Assembly (NCBI GenBank): GCA_050955065.1
Contig: JBPBQT010000514.1
Span: forward strand, 1-10,425
From: Robbsia sp050955065
Lineage (GTDB): Bacteria; Pseudomonadota; Gammaproteobacteria; Burkholderiales; Burkholderiaceae
Length of the DNA stretch: 10,425 nt
Direction: 5' to 3'
Shown here: positions 1 to 5,461 of the stretch, one piece after another
How positions within the stretch are numbered: the first letter of the stretch is position 1
Layout: the number at the start of each line of letters is the position of its first letter
Translations under genes and position numbers: made by a program
The notes under the pieces: generated by a model
The model's database searches: none
What the model saw: only the letters and a program-made list of their open reading frames with translations
Told to the model about the DNA's origin: nothing

Positions 1-282
1 GGTCCCGATACGGGACGCCGGTATCTGCGATTCGACGCGGTCGGCACCGAGGACGCGCAGTCGGGAGAACACGCGGTCCGCGGTCATGCCGGTGTCATAC
101 CTGGCGCCGATTGGCGCGGGGCGGACAAGCACCTGTGCGGCCGGGATCTCTACGAGGCCGCGTATCGTTTTCGCGGTTTCGACGGCGCGGACGGCGCGCG
201 CCGCATCTTCCAGCGTACCGCGGTCAGTGGCCCGCGCAAAGCGTACGCCATCGTCACGCTTCTGCGACCACTGTTCGGCTGA
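1..282 (+). CDS. 3' end of an unrecognised gene (5' truncated by window edge)
   Basis: Reading frame 1 is open from the first base to a TGA at 280-282, giving 93 visible residues that end in RKAYAIVTLLRPLFG. Roughly three quarters of third codon positions are G or C, as expected for coding DNA here, but open frames are common in such GC-rich sequence, so this is moderate evidence only. No start is visible because the gene would begin outside the window. The visible part is polar, rich in Arg, Gly and Asp, with one Cys (CGRDLYEAAYRF region) and no membrane segment. I do not recognise a family. It would converge with the small minus-strand gene at 345-524, with a hairpin between the two stops. 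Confidence 0.45.
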   Translation, partial: GPDTGRRYLRFDAVGTEDAQSGEHAVRGHAGVIPGADWRGADKHLCGRDLYEAAYRFRGFDGADGARRIFQRTAVSGPRKAYAIVTLLRPLFG

Positions 283-313
283 ACGATGCAGGCAGCGCAG
301 GCAGATGGCAAGC

Positions 314-338
314 GGGGCGCCAGGAAGGCAGACGCCCC
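314..338. terminator. Weak hairpin in convergent gap
   Basis: GGGGCG (314-319) and CGCCCC (333-338) form a 6-bp GC-only stem around a 13-nt loop, lying between two convergent stop codons (282 and 345). No T tract follows on either strand, so it is only a candidate for a bidirectional transcription end. Confidence 0.25.
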
Positions 339-344
339 ATGGCA

Positions 345-524
345 TCAATGCTCGTCGGCGTGCGCCTGGCCTTTCAGCGGTACAGCCTTGTACCGCCACT
401 TGCCGGCGGTGGTATCAAGTGTCAGGTCCTGCTGACGGCGTACTTCGGCACGGACGTCATCTGCCACTGCATATTCGCTACGACGATCGGACGGGGCGCG
501 GGTAGCGCTGCGCTGGTAGGCCAT
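345..524 (-). CDS. Small hypothetical protein, 59 aa
   Basis: The start is the ATG at 524-522, because CAGGAG lies 5 nt ahead of it on the minus strand; a longer in-frame start at 575 lacks such a site. The stop is TGA at 347-345. The product begins MAYQRSATRAPSDRRSEYAV, is strongly polar and charged, and has no signal peptide, membrane segment or cysteine. A central stretch (VADDVRAEVRRQQDL) could be helical, and the C-terminal third (GKWRYKAVPLKG) is basic with two aromatic residues. It is probably a cytoplasmic small protein. I do not recognise the family and assign no function. It lies downstream of infA on the same strand but is separated by about 270 bases containing two hairpins, so it is probably transcribed separately. 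Confidence 0.6.
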   Translation of the reverse strand: MAYQRSATRAPSDRRSEYAVADDVRAEVRRQQDLTLDTTAGKWRYKAVPLKGQAHADEH

Positions 525-624
525 AAGAACTCCTGTGAATGTCGCCGACACGGGATTCGTGGCGGGACGACGCACTGCATGAACGCGGCGGCGGAACGGC
601 GCGGGGCCGGGCCGTCGCCGGCTT

Positions 625-656
625 CTCTGGACCGTGCGAGTGCATGGAACCCAGAG
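625..656. other. Two-tier hairpin upstream of the 59-aa gene
   Basis: CTCTGG (625-630) pairs with CCAGAG (651-656). Inside it CCGTGC pairs with GCATGG (one G-T wobble) around a GAGT tetraloop, with small unpaired joints. It sits about 100 nt upstream of the 524 start and could fold in that gene's leader, or help end infA transcripts. No T tract is present. Confidence 0.3.
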
Positions 657-733
657 GTATTGCGTGTGACAGGCTTATGGGGCGCCAGCCGGCGCGACCC
701 ACGTCGTGACGGTACGGGCGACATCGGACGCCT

Positions 734-783
734 GGTGCTTGCAAGGACGGGGTTTCCAACCGGAAACCGCCCGTGGAAGCACC
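734..783 (-). terminator. Interrupted hairpin just downstream of infA
   Basis: The outer arms GGTGCTT (734-740) and AAGCACC (777-783) are perfect complements. The inner arms GGTTTCC (751-757) and GGAAACC (762-768) are perfect complements around an AACC loop. The two stems are separated by an asymmetric internal loop. It begins 11 nt after the infA stop, the right place for a 3' end structure, but no run of T follows on the minus strand. It may be an RNA-stabilising or Rho-associated 3' structure rather than a classical intrinsic terminator. Confidence 0.4.
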
Positions 784-794
784 GGACGACCGGC

Positions 795-1064
795 TCAGCG
801 GCGTCGACGCACCGGAGGACGCGCGCCCCCGGTCGGAGCGTTGCTGTCTTTGTGCCGGAAATTGATACGGCCCTTCGTCAGGTCGTACACCGACAGTTCG
901 ATCGTCACGCGGTCGCCCGCGAGGATCCGGATGTGGTGCTTGCGCACGCGACCCGATGCATAACAGCCGACGACTGCGCCGTTGTCGAGAGTAACGCGAA
1001 ACCGGCTATCGGGGAGCACTTCCTCGACCAGACCGTCTACTTCAATAAGTTCTTCTTTTGCCAT
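795..1064 (-). CDS. infA: Translation initiation factor IF-1, extended paralogue
   Basis: The product is an 89-residue S1/OB-fold protein that binds the 30S A-site during translation initiation. The start MAKEELIEVDG, the core DSRFRVTLDNGAVVGCYASG (19-38) and the segment RKHHIRILAGDRVTIELSVY (41-60) followed by DLTKGRINFRHK are hallmark IF-1 sequence. Ordinary IF-1 ends near residue 72. Here about 17 further residues follow, ending in four arginines (PPVRRRR). Burkholderiales often carry a second infA of this longer kind besides the one in the ribosomal protein operon, and the absence of ribosomal protein genes here suggests this is that extra copy (inference). The ATG at 1064-1062 gives the canonical MAK start, but no clear Shine-Dalgarno sequence precedes it. 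A 7-bp hairpin lies 25 nt upstream and a compound hairpin follows the stop. Confidence 0.93.
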   Translation of the reverse strand: MAKEELIEVDGLVEEVLPDSRFRVTLDNGAVVGCYASGRVRKHHIRILAGDRVTIELSVYDLTKGRINFRHKDSNAPTGGARPPVRRRR

Positions 1065-1088
1065 TGAGCGCGCCGAAAAATGAGTGGG

Positions 1089-1105
1089 AGCAGTCTGCGA
1101 CTGCT
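1089..1105 (-). promoter_or_regulatory. Perfect hairpin in the infA leader
   Basis: AGCAGTC (1089-1095) and GACTGCT (1099-1105) form a perfect 7-bp stem with a 3-nt loop. Its proximal edge lies 24 nt upstream of the infA start. On the minus strand it is followed by a short pyrimidine run ending in five T about 9 nt later, so it could be a leader structure, or a weak terminator for anything transcribed from further upstream. Confidence 0.35.
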
Positions 1106-1656
1106 TCGATACTTGCAGCTGTCACCTATCCGGACGGTTCCCGTCGGGAACATGTCGGCCAGCAGGGTGACAGCGAATCGCTTTGCTGCGCATGGTAGCG
1201 CGCAGGGGAGACCGGTGATTGACCGGCGACCGCCAGCCAAACGGCCGACGCGAAGCGACGGAAAACGCCAAGCGGGGCAGTCTGATGACCACCCGAAAAA
1301 AATGCATATGCCAGAGAAACGCCGTCGGAGGCAATGTGCCCGCTCCGGCGGAACAGCCCACGTGTGCCGGGCGCCATGCTGGCGCGGCTGCAGGTCAGTG
1401 AGTGAGGATGCCGCGCGGCGTTGAGCCGCGGCATGCAAAGACAGATCGTCGACCGGAGGCGGCGCGACAGGAGATAAAGACGCTTCTTGATCGCTATGTC
1501 CCATGCACTGACGCGTATAAGCGCGTTCATGATGCACCTATATTTACCGGATGGCCAGAAAAATCTTCACGCTTCCATCAAGCGGGCGCTTTTTCCTACA
1601 GGCATCCGTCCGTGTGCACGTGATTCGTCGCAAAAAAACATTGCGCATGCTCCTGT
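1106..1656. other. Gene-poor stretch upstream of infA
   Basis: I see no convincing gene on either strand here. Open frames exist but lack good ribosome binding sites and recognisable products. The most regular structure is an 8-bp perfect inverted repeat, ATGCCGCG (1408-1415) with CGCGGCAT (1427-1434), which can also fold as the alternative stem GCGGC/GCCGC around GTTGA. The region must hold the infA promoter, but I cannot pick convincing -35 and -10 boxes. Confidence 0.4.
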
Positions 1657-1686
1657 GTGACGGCATGATCACCTCTCAATGATAAT
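1657..1686 (+). promoter_or_regulatory. Predicted sigma-70 promoter for the Fur-box ORF
   Basis: GTGACG (1657-1662, 4 of 6 matches to TTGACA) and GATAAT (1681-1686, 5 of 6 to TATAAT) are 18 bp apart in an AT-rich pocket. The start site would fall near 1693, about 20 nt ahead of the GTG start. The -10 box lies inside the Fur box, the usual arrangement for iron repression. Confidence 0.45.
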
Positions 1687-1699
1687 GATTCTCATTAAA
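1681..1699 (+). promoter_or_regulatory. Fur box
   Basis: GATAATGATTCTCATTAAA matches the 19-bp consensus GATAATGATAATCATTATC at 15 of 19 positions, including the first nine in a row and the CATTA of the second half. In the alternative 7-1-7 view, TGATAAT-G-ATTCTCA matches 13 of 14 arm positions. It overlaps the predicted -10 box and ends 2 bases before the Shine-Dalgarno sequence, so iron-loaded Fur bound here would block transcription of the ORF at 1714. Confidence 0.75.
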
Positions 1700-1713
1700 A
1701 AAGGAGGGAAGTC

Positions 1714-1854
1714 GTGTCGTCAAATGGAAAGACGCCGGAGGAAAGCACCTTGTCGATGCGGCGCGCGTTCGCCGCAATGCTGAATGTGTCGATCAGGCAG
1801 GACGGCTGGGGGCAGGCCGCGGACGCGGTGCCGCTGTCCGCGAACAGGCGTTAG
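1714..1854 (+). CDS. Fur-box-controlled small ORF, 46 aa, function unknown
   Basis: The ORF starts with GTG at 1714-1716. It is preceded by AGGAGG (1702-1707), a full-strength ribosome binding site at 6-nt spacing, and by a Fur box and promoter just upstream. It ends at TAG 1852-1854. The product begins MSSNGKTPEESTLSMRRAF and continues AAMLNVSIRQDGWGQAADAV, ending PLSANRR. It has no cysteine, no clear signal peptide and no membrane helix. The middle (SMRRAFAAMLNVSI) may form a short amphipathic helix. It lacks the HemP motif (LR-T-x-GKLILTK) usual for small Fur-regulated proteins. It could be an iron-starvation small protein, a peptide precursor, a leader peptide, or the remnant of a deleted iron-uptake gene, since no larger plus-strand gene follows before the convergent stop at 2018. 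The signals are strong but the product is unrecognised. Confidence 0.5.
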   Translation: MSSNGKTPEESTLSMRRAFAAMLNVSIRQDGWGQAADAVPLSANRR

Positions 1855-2017
1855 CCGCCAGGTCGGGCATTCCTCGCGATTCACGCCGGCCCGCCAGGGC
1901 ATGCGATGACGAGGAAAGAACTGACGCATATTTATTTCAACAGGCATGACGGTGACGCCGCCGCCGGCTCGCTTCGACGCGATGCCTCCCTTGCGTCATC
2001 ACCGCCGCTGTCGCCGG

Positions 2018-2293
2018 TTACTCGGGAACGGCGATGTCCCCGTCGACGAGTTGCCAGCCGTAGGTATCGGCAAACTCTTTCGCTTCTGCGGGCTCGACGA
2101 ATAACGGCATGTCCGCGCATCCCTGAAACGGATAGATCACGCGTTTGTCGCTGACCCGGATCACCTTGAGCGTGGGCACGGTGCCGCTCGACGTACGGCG
2201 CGAGGACGCGGTGACGTGGTAATTGTCGCGGGCCGGGTTTCTTCCCGCGGAGAGCGACTCGCTGGCGCCGTTCGGCAGACTCGTGCTGTTCAT
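2018..2293 (-). CDS. Small protein resembling the DUF6723 family, 91 aa
   Basis: The start is ATG at 2293-2291 and the stop is TAA at 2020-2018. The product has a polar N-terminus (about 1-22) and then a compact region: NYHVTASSRRTSSGTVPTLK (24-43), VIRVSDKRVIYPFQG (44-58), and a C-terminal helical part, EPAEAKEFADTYGWQLVDGD (67-86). The pattern of short strands, 'TSSGT-x-PTLKVIR' and 'R-V-x-YPF-G', then a helix ending in 'GDIAVPE', resembles small Burkholderia proteins I recall as DUF6723; this is from memory and unverified. There is no signal peptide or membrane segment. Function is unknown. It begins 10 nt after the stop of the gene at 2304-2588, so the two are almost surely co-transcribed. 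Its own ribosome binding site is weak (AAGG, overlapping the upstream TAA), which suggests translational coupling. Confidence 0.75.
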   Translation of the reverse strand: MNSTSLPNGASESLSAGRNPARDNYHVTASSRRTSSGTVPTLKVIRVSDKRVIYPFQGCADMPLFVEPAEAKEFADTYGWQLVDGDIAVPE

Positions 2294-2303
2294 GAATAGG
2301 GCC

Positions 2304-2588
2304 TTACAGACCGCTGACCGACTGCCCGGCGATCTTTCCGTCGATCAACTGCTCGGCGAAGAGCGTCGACGCGCGGCGCGCATCGCCTGCGTCGGGAAAC
2401 GGCGCGGCTGCGATGACGCGAAAAACCTTGCTGCCCGTCTGCACATCCTGACTGTCGCGCTTGCAGATCTTCACCGAGGCGTCGAAGCCCGTCGAGTGCG
2501 AGCGTGAACCGTCCGGGCGGCGGGGGACGTGCGAATAGATCAACGGGTAGATGTCGAATCCGCGATAGCTTCTGATGGTGTCGTTCAT
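2304..2588 (-). CDS. Small protein resembling the DUF6566 family, 94 aa
   Basis: The ATG at 2588-2586 is chosen because CAGGA lies about 7 nt ahead of it and the product then starts MNDTIRSYRGFDIYPLIYSH. The frame stays open upstream to 3062, but that extension is low-complexity and not protein-like. Features in order: an aromatic N-terminus (1-20), a polar Arg/His/Ser stretch (21-33), a strand-like GFDASVKICKRD (34-45), then VFRVIAAAPFPDAGDARRAS (55-74) and a closing helix with LFAEQLIDGKIAGQSVSGL. This pattern matches small Burkholderia proteins I recall as DUF6566 (memory only). It is probably cytoplasmic and its function is unknown. It heads a two-gene unit with 2018-2293. No convincing promoter was found; TTGCGC with TAGACT at 19-bp spacing near 2740-2770 is weak. 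Confidence 0.75.
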   Translation of the reverse strand: MNDTIRSYRGFDIYPLIYSHVPRRPDGSRSHSTGFDASVKICKRDSQDVQTGSKVFRVIAAAPFPDAGDARRASTLFAEQLIDGKIAGQSVSGL

Positions 2589-3091
2589 GATGTTGTCCTG
2601 ATGCTTTTGCGCGTCGAGACGACCGATGTCGCGTCGAACTTCTGCGTTATCGCCGTCCGGCTTTGCCTGGAAGCGGGATATCGGGGGAGAGGGGGTGTTG
2701 ATTGAAATGCCGCGTCTGGAATCGACAACCCAGTCTAACACGCTGTCGGAGACGCTGCGCAATGTTGATGCCAGGGGCATGACGATACCGCGAAGCCGGC
2801 GCCCGCGGGACACCGCGGATGTTGGCCGCGAGAGATAGGACACGTCGTGCAGCATCTTCCGGCCGCAGACGGAAACACCCCGTATACGAGGAATGAAATG
2901 TAAAAGAGCGGCGCGATGCGGCGGGGCATCGGCGTGGGCCGGAGCAAAGGAGCGGGAAAGAATGCAAACGCTCGAATGGCGCAGGGCGATGGAAAAACCG
3001 GGGCCGGGAAGCGGGAAGTGAAGAACGGCGGATGAAAAGCAAGGTGCAGAGGTGAAGTGCACGGGCGAAATGCGGCAGCAAGGTATCGCGA

Positions 3092-3143
3092 TGAAGTACG
3101 GCAGTGAAGTACGGCAGTGAAGTACGGCAGTGAAGCACGGCAG
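3092..3143. repeat. 13-bp tandem repeat, four copies
   Basis: TGAAGTACGGCAG occurs three times exactly (3092-3104, 3105-3117, 3118-3130) and a fourth time with one T-to-C change (3131-3143). Decayed relatives such as TGAAGAACGGCGG precede it from about 3018. There are no spacers, so it is not a CRISPR. It is a short minisatellite, likely grown by slippage. Confidence 0.9.
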
Positions 3144-3155
3144 TGAGCGAAGCAG

Positions 3156-3176
3156 GCCGCGGCGAGTTGCCGCGGC
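3156..3176. other. Perfect 8-bp GC hairpin
   Basis: GCCGCGGC (3156-3163) and GCCGCGGC (3169-3176) are each self-complementary and pair across the loop GAGTT. It lies about 115 nt downstream of the histone-like gene stop. No T run follows on the minus strand, so it is only a possible 3' structure for that gene. Confidence 0.4.
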
Positions 3177-3291
3177 AAGTTCGTTGTGGAATCACGCGAT
3201 TTCCGAAGTCCGGTGCGCGTGATCCCGGCAGGCGTCGGTCGTGGGTCGTGCCGGTCTTGTGCTGGCTTTTACGGGAACTTCGCGCGAACGT

Positions 3292-3813
3292 TTATTCCGG
3301 GTTCGCAGCGGGTTCGGCCGCGGGCGTCGCCGGTGCTTCGACTTTCGTCGCTTTCCTGGCGACCGTCTTGTTCGCGCTGGAACGCTTGGTCGGCGCTTTC
3401 GCTGCGCTCTTCGTTGGCGCTTTCACGGTTTCAGACGCCGTTTTCTTGGCGCCGCGCGCGGCCTTCTTCGCCGTTACGGTGGCTTTCTTCGCGACAGGTG
3501 CGGCGCGCTTCGAAGCCGGTGCTTTCGCCGCGGTCTTCGGGACGTCCGTCTTTTTCACGGCCGATTTCCGGGTCGTGGTCGCGCTCGACGTGCCCGCTTG
3601 CGTCGCGGAACCGGCCGGCTTTGCGCCAGCTTTCGCCGCCGCCTTCGCTTCCTTCATCACCGCTTTCACGGCCTTTTCATAAAGCGCAACTTTCTCGGCG
3701 GCGTCCTTGCGTGCTTCGGCCGTCTTGGCCAAGGCCTTCTTCGCTGCTTCACCAAAACGTGCGGCGCTGGCTTCCATCCTTTCCAGCGATGAGGCCTTGA
3801 TTCCCTTCGGCAT
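3292..3813 (-). CDS. Histone H1-like, lysine/alanine-rich DNA-binding protein
   Basis: The product is 173 aa. The start is ATG at 3813-3811 with AAGGAG 6 nt ahead; the stop is TAA at 3294-3292. Residues 1-60 alternate Ala with Lys and Glu (for example MPKGIKASSLERMEASAARF, then EKVALYEKAVKAVMKEAK) and should form a long amphipathic, possibly coiled helix. Residues about 61-160 are a disordered Lys/Ala/Thr/Pro tail with repeated AKKA-, KTAAKAPA- and VKAPTK-like words, resembling the tails of eukaryotic H1 and the bacterial HC2/AlgP type. The last 14 residues are acidic or neutral (VEAPATPAAEPAANPE region). About 30 lysines give a very basic protein expected to bind the nucleoid non-specifically. 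Its repeats tend to vary in number between strains. It stands alone as a transcription unit. Confidence 0.85.
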   Translation of the reverse strand: MPKGIKASSLERMEASAARFGEAAKKALAKTAEARKDAAEKVALYEKAVKAVMKEAKAAAKAGAKPAGSATQAGTSSATTTRKSAVKKTDVPKTAAKAPASKRAAPVAKKATVTAKKAARGAKKTASETVKAPTKSAAKAPTKRSSANKTVARKATKVEAPATPAAEPAANPE

Positions 3814-3841
3814 ATTCTTCTCCTTGATGTCTGACCCGCGC

Positions 3842-3870
3842 AGTGTTCCCGTGTTTCATGAGTCTGTCAA
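3842..3870 (-). promoter_or_regulatory. Possible promoter of the histone-like gene
   Basis: On the minus strand TTGACA (3870-3865) is a perfect -35 box, followed after 17 bp by AACACT (3847-3842), a poor -10 box with 3 of 6 matches. A second -35-like word, TTGTCA (3884-3879), lies just upstream. The whole 3840-3930 region is AT-rich against a GC-rich background and sits directly ahead of the gene, so the promoter is probably here even if the exact boxes are uncertain. Confidence 0.4.
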
Positions 3871-3895
3871 TGTGCGCTTGACAAATTGTGCATCC

Positions 3896-3927
3896 AAAGC
3901 GCTTATTTTGAAATTTGGCGCTTTTTT
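3896..3927 (+). terminator. Plus-strand intrinsic-terminator-like hairpin with T6
   Basis: AAAGCGC (3896-3902) pairs perfectly with GCGCTTT (3918-3924) across a 15-nt AT-rich loop, and six T (3922-3927) complete the plus-strand signal. It is in the wrong orientation for the minus-strand genes on both sides, and no plus-strand gene ends here. It may terminate antisense transcripts, or the inverted repeat may serve as a protein-binding site upstream of the histone-like gene. Confidence 0.4.
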
Positions 3928-4031
3928 CTCCACGACGGACGTTGTTTCCCGTCTTATGGTTCGTTGTCCATAGGTAGCTGCGGCCCGTCGTAAGTTTCCT
4001 CGCGACGTGAAAAGTTGCGCCGTTGCGCGCA

Positions 4032-4054
4032 GTCGTTTCCGAAAAGGAAGCGAC
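4032..4054 (-). terminator. Hairpin at the end of the glucose dehydrogenase operon
   Basis: GTCGTTTCC (4032-4040) and GGAAGCGAC (4046-4054) form a 9-bp stem with one G-T wobble and a 5-nt loop (TTTTC on the minus strand). It starts 14 nt after the stop codon of the cytochrome gene, a typical place for a transcript end. There is no T tract after it on the minus strand. Confidence 0.45.
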
Positions 4055-4068
4055 CGAACGCGTCGTGT

Positions 4069-5460
4069 TCAGCGAAGCCGGGCGACATCCTTGTCGCTGA
4101 CTTTGACGGCGGGATTGCCGAAACGTTGCGTCACGTAGCTGGCCAGTGCGGCGATCTGCGCATCGGAAAGCTGTTGCCCGAACCCCGGCATGCCGACGTC
4201 GTCGCCCGGCGTCTGCCGATGCACACCATGCAGGATGACCTGGATCAGATTGTCCGCATGCGTGGCGCCCACGGTCGAATTGCGCAGCAGCGAAGGGTAA
4301 TACGCGTCCGGTGTGCCTTTGCCGTTCGCCTGATGACAGCTCGCGCAGTTGCCCAGGTAGAGGCGTGCCGGATCGAGCGCCGTCTCCAGCGGCCGGCCGC
4401 GCAGCGTCGCCACATCCCGCGCCTCGCTGCCCCAGTCCTGACGCGCCCGGGCGCTGCCATCCTCGACCGCGGGAACCGTACGGATATACGTCGCGATCGC
4501 GTCGATGTCGGCGGAGCTCAGGTGCGAGAAACTGTGTTCCACCGCTTCGCCCATCGGTCCGGCCGCCTGCGCGACGCCCGGCACGTTGCCGGTGCGCAGG
4601 TACTGCGCGAGTTGCGCATGCGTCCAGTTGCCGATGCCCGCCCGCTTCGACGACGTGATGTTGTACGCGTCCCATCCCGCGAGCGCCGCGCCGCCCAGAT
4701 ACCCGGCGCCGCTTTCATCCAGCGCTTTTTCCTGCAACGTCACGCGGCGCGCCGTGTGACAGGTGCCGCAATGCGCGAGCCCCTGCACCAGATAGGCACC
4801 GCGATTCCATTCGGCGCTGCGTCCGGTTTTCATTTCATAGCTGCCGGGTTTCAGGAAAGCGAGATTCCAGAACTTCAATGGCCAGCGCATGTTGAGCGGC
4901 CAGGGAATGTCGCTGGCCGGCGGGGTGTGCCGCACCGGCGCGACGCCGTTCCGGAAAAAAGCATGGAGCGCCTTCACGTCGTCGTCGCTGAGTTTCGCAT
5001 ACGAGACGTAGGGCATCGCCGGATACAGATTGTGGCCGTCCCGGGACACGCCCCGCCGCAATGCCCGATCGAAATCCGCGAACGTCCAGTTGCCGATTCC
5101 GGTCGTCGGGTCGGGGGTGATGTTGCTCGCATGGATGGTGCCGAGCATCGGCACCTTCATCGGCAGGCCCCCGGCGTATGGTTTGCCATGCGCCGCGGTG
5201 TGACAGGCGATGCAGTCACCCGCTGTCGCCAGGTACGCGCCGCGCGCGACGAGCGCGGCGTCCGCGTTCGATGCGGGCGTGGCGCGCGAGGGAGACGGCG
5301 CAGTTGGCGCAGTGGGTGTGGTTGGCGCATCGGCGGCATGCACGCCGGCCGCGGCCGTCAACCCGAGCGCGAGGATGCCGGTGAAAAACCCCCTGAGCAC
5401 AGGGCCGGACGCACGGCCGGACGTTGGGGAGTGAAGGGCGCGGTTCGTCTGATTACGCAT
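4069..5460 (-). CDS. Tri-heme cytochrome c (beta) subunit of FAD glucose dehydrogenase
   Basis: A 463-residue electron-transfer subunit that takes electrons from the alpha subunit and passes them to the respiratory chain. An N-terminal hydrophobic signal (GFFTGILALGLTAAAGVHA, about 24-42) is followed by a Pro/Thr/Ala linker (about 45-62). Three heme c attachment motifs are visible: CIACH (83-87), CGTCH (231-235) and CASCH (372-376). Met149 (YPAMPY), Met303 (AGPMGEA) and Met424 (VGMPGFG) are likely axial ligands. Length and layout fit the cytochrome subunits of gluconate, sorbitol and FAD-glucose dehydrogenases. The polypeptide lies in the periplasm, held to the membrane by its N- or C-terminal region. 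The start ATG at 5460-5458 is one base after the alpha stop (TGACATG), with AAGAGA inside the end of alpha as ribosome binding site, so translation is coupled. Substrate assignment rests on the alpha subunit; last gene of the operon. Confidence 0.9.
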   Translation of the reverse strand: MRNQTNRALHSPTSGRASGPVLRGFFTGILALGLTAAAGVHAADAPTTPTAPTAPSPSRATPASNADAALVARGAYLATAGDCIACHTAAHGKPYAGGLPMKVPMLGTIHASNITPDPTTGIGNWTFADFDRALRRGVSRDGHNLYPAMPYVSYAKLSDDDVKALHAFFRNGVAPVRHTPPASDIPWPLNMRWPLKFWNLAFLKPGSYEMKTGRSAEWNRGAYLVQGLAHCGTCHTARRVTLQEKALDESGAGYLGGAALAGWDAYNITSSKRAGIGNWTHAQLAQYLRTGNVPGVAQAAGPMGEAVEHSFSHLSSADIDAIATYIRTVPAVEDGSARARQDWGSEARDVATLRGRPLETALDPARLYLGNCASCHQANGKGTPDAYYPSLLRNSTVGATHADNLIQVILHGVHRQTPGDDVGMPGFGQQLSDAQIAALASYVTQRFGNPAVKVSDKDVARLR

Positions 5461-5461
5461 G

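Larger units (their letters stand above)
2589..3291. other. Non-coding stretch between histone-like gene and DUF pair
   Basis: About 700 bases without a supportable gene. Minus-strand open frames cover part of it, but they are low-complexity (Arg, Pro, Ser, Phe, His) and extend into the tandem repeat. Between about 2880 and 3150 the plus strand is clearly purine-rich, made of short G/A-rich words such as GGGAAGCGGGAAGTGAAG. It contains the 13-bp tandem repeat and the palindromic hairpin listed separately. Confidence 0.5.

Noticed and set aside
111..1067. Plus-strand open frame of 318 codons across infA and the 59-aa gene
   Set aside because: It runs antisense over infA, has no ribosome binding site and no coherent protein features.
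1555..1600. AAGCGGGCGCTTTTT as a terminator
   Set aside because: The stem is only 4 bp around a 4-nt loop, too weak to call despite the T run.
1402..1623. Plus-strand ORF of 73 codons before the Fur box
   Set aside because: No ribosome binding site, no recognisable features, and its end runs into the promoter region.
1906..2154. Plus-strand ORF beginning MTRKELTHIYFNRHDG
   Set aside because: Only the first few codons look protein-like. The rest is Arg/Ser-rich and overlaps the end of the DUF6723-like gene in antisense.
2735..2775. TTGCGC/TAGACT as promoter of the DUF pair
   Set aside because: Spacing of 19 bp and poor matches in both boxes.
2589..3062. N-terminal extension of the DUF6566-like gene
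   Set aside because: The extension is low-complexity, and the internal ATG at 2588 has a good ribosome binding site and gives a compact protein of the expected form.
3092..3143. Possible CRISPR array
   Set aside because: The copies are directly adjacent with no spacers, the unit is only 13 bp, and no cas gene is present.
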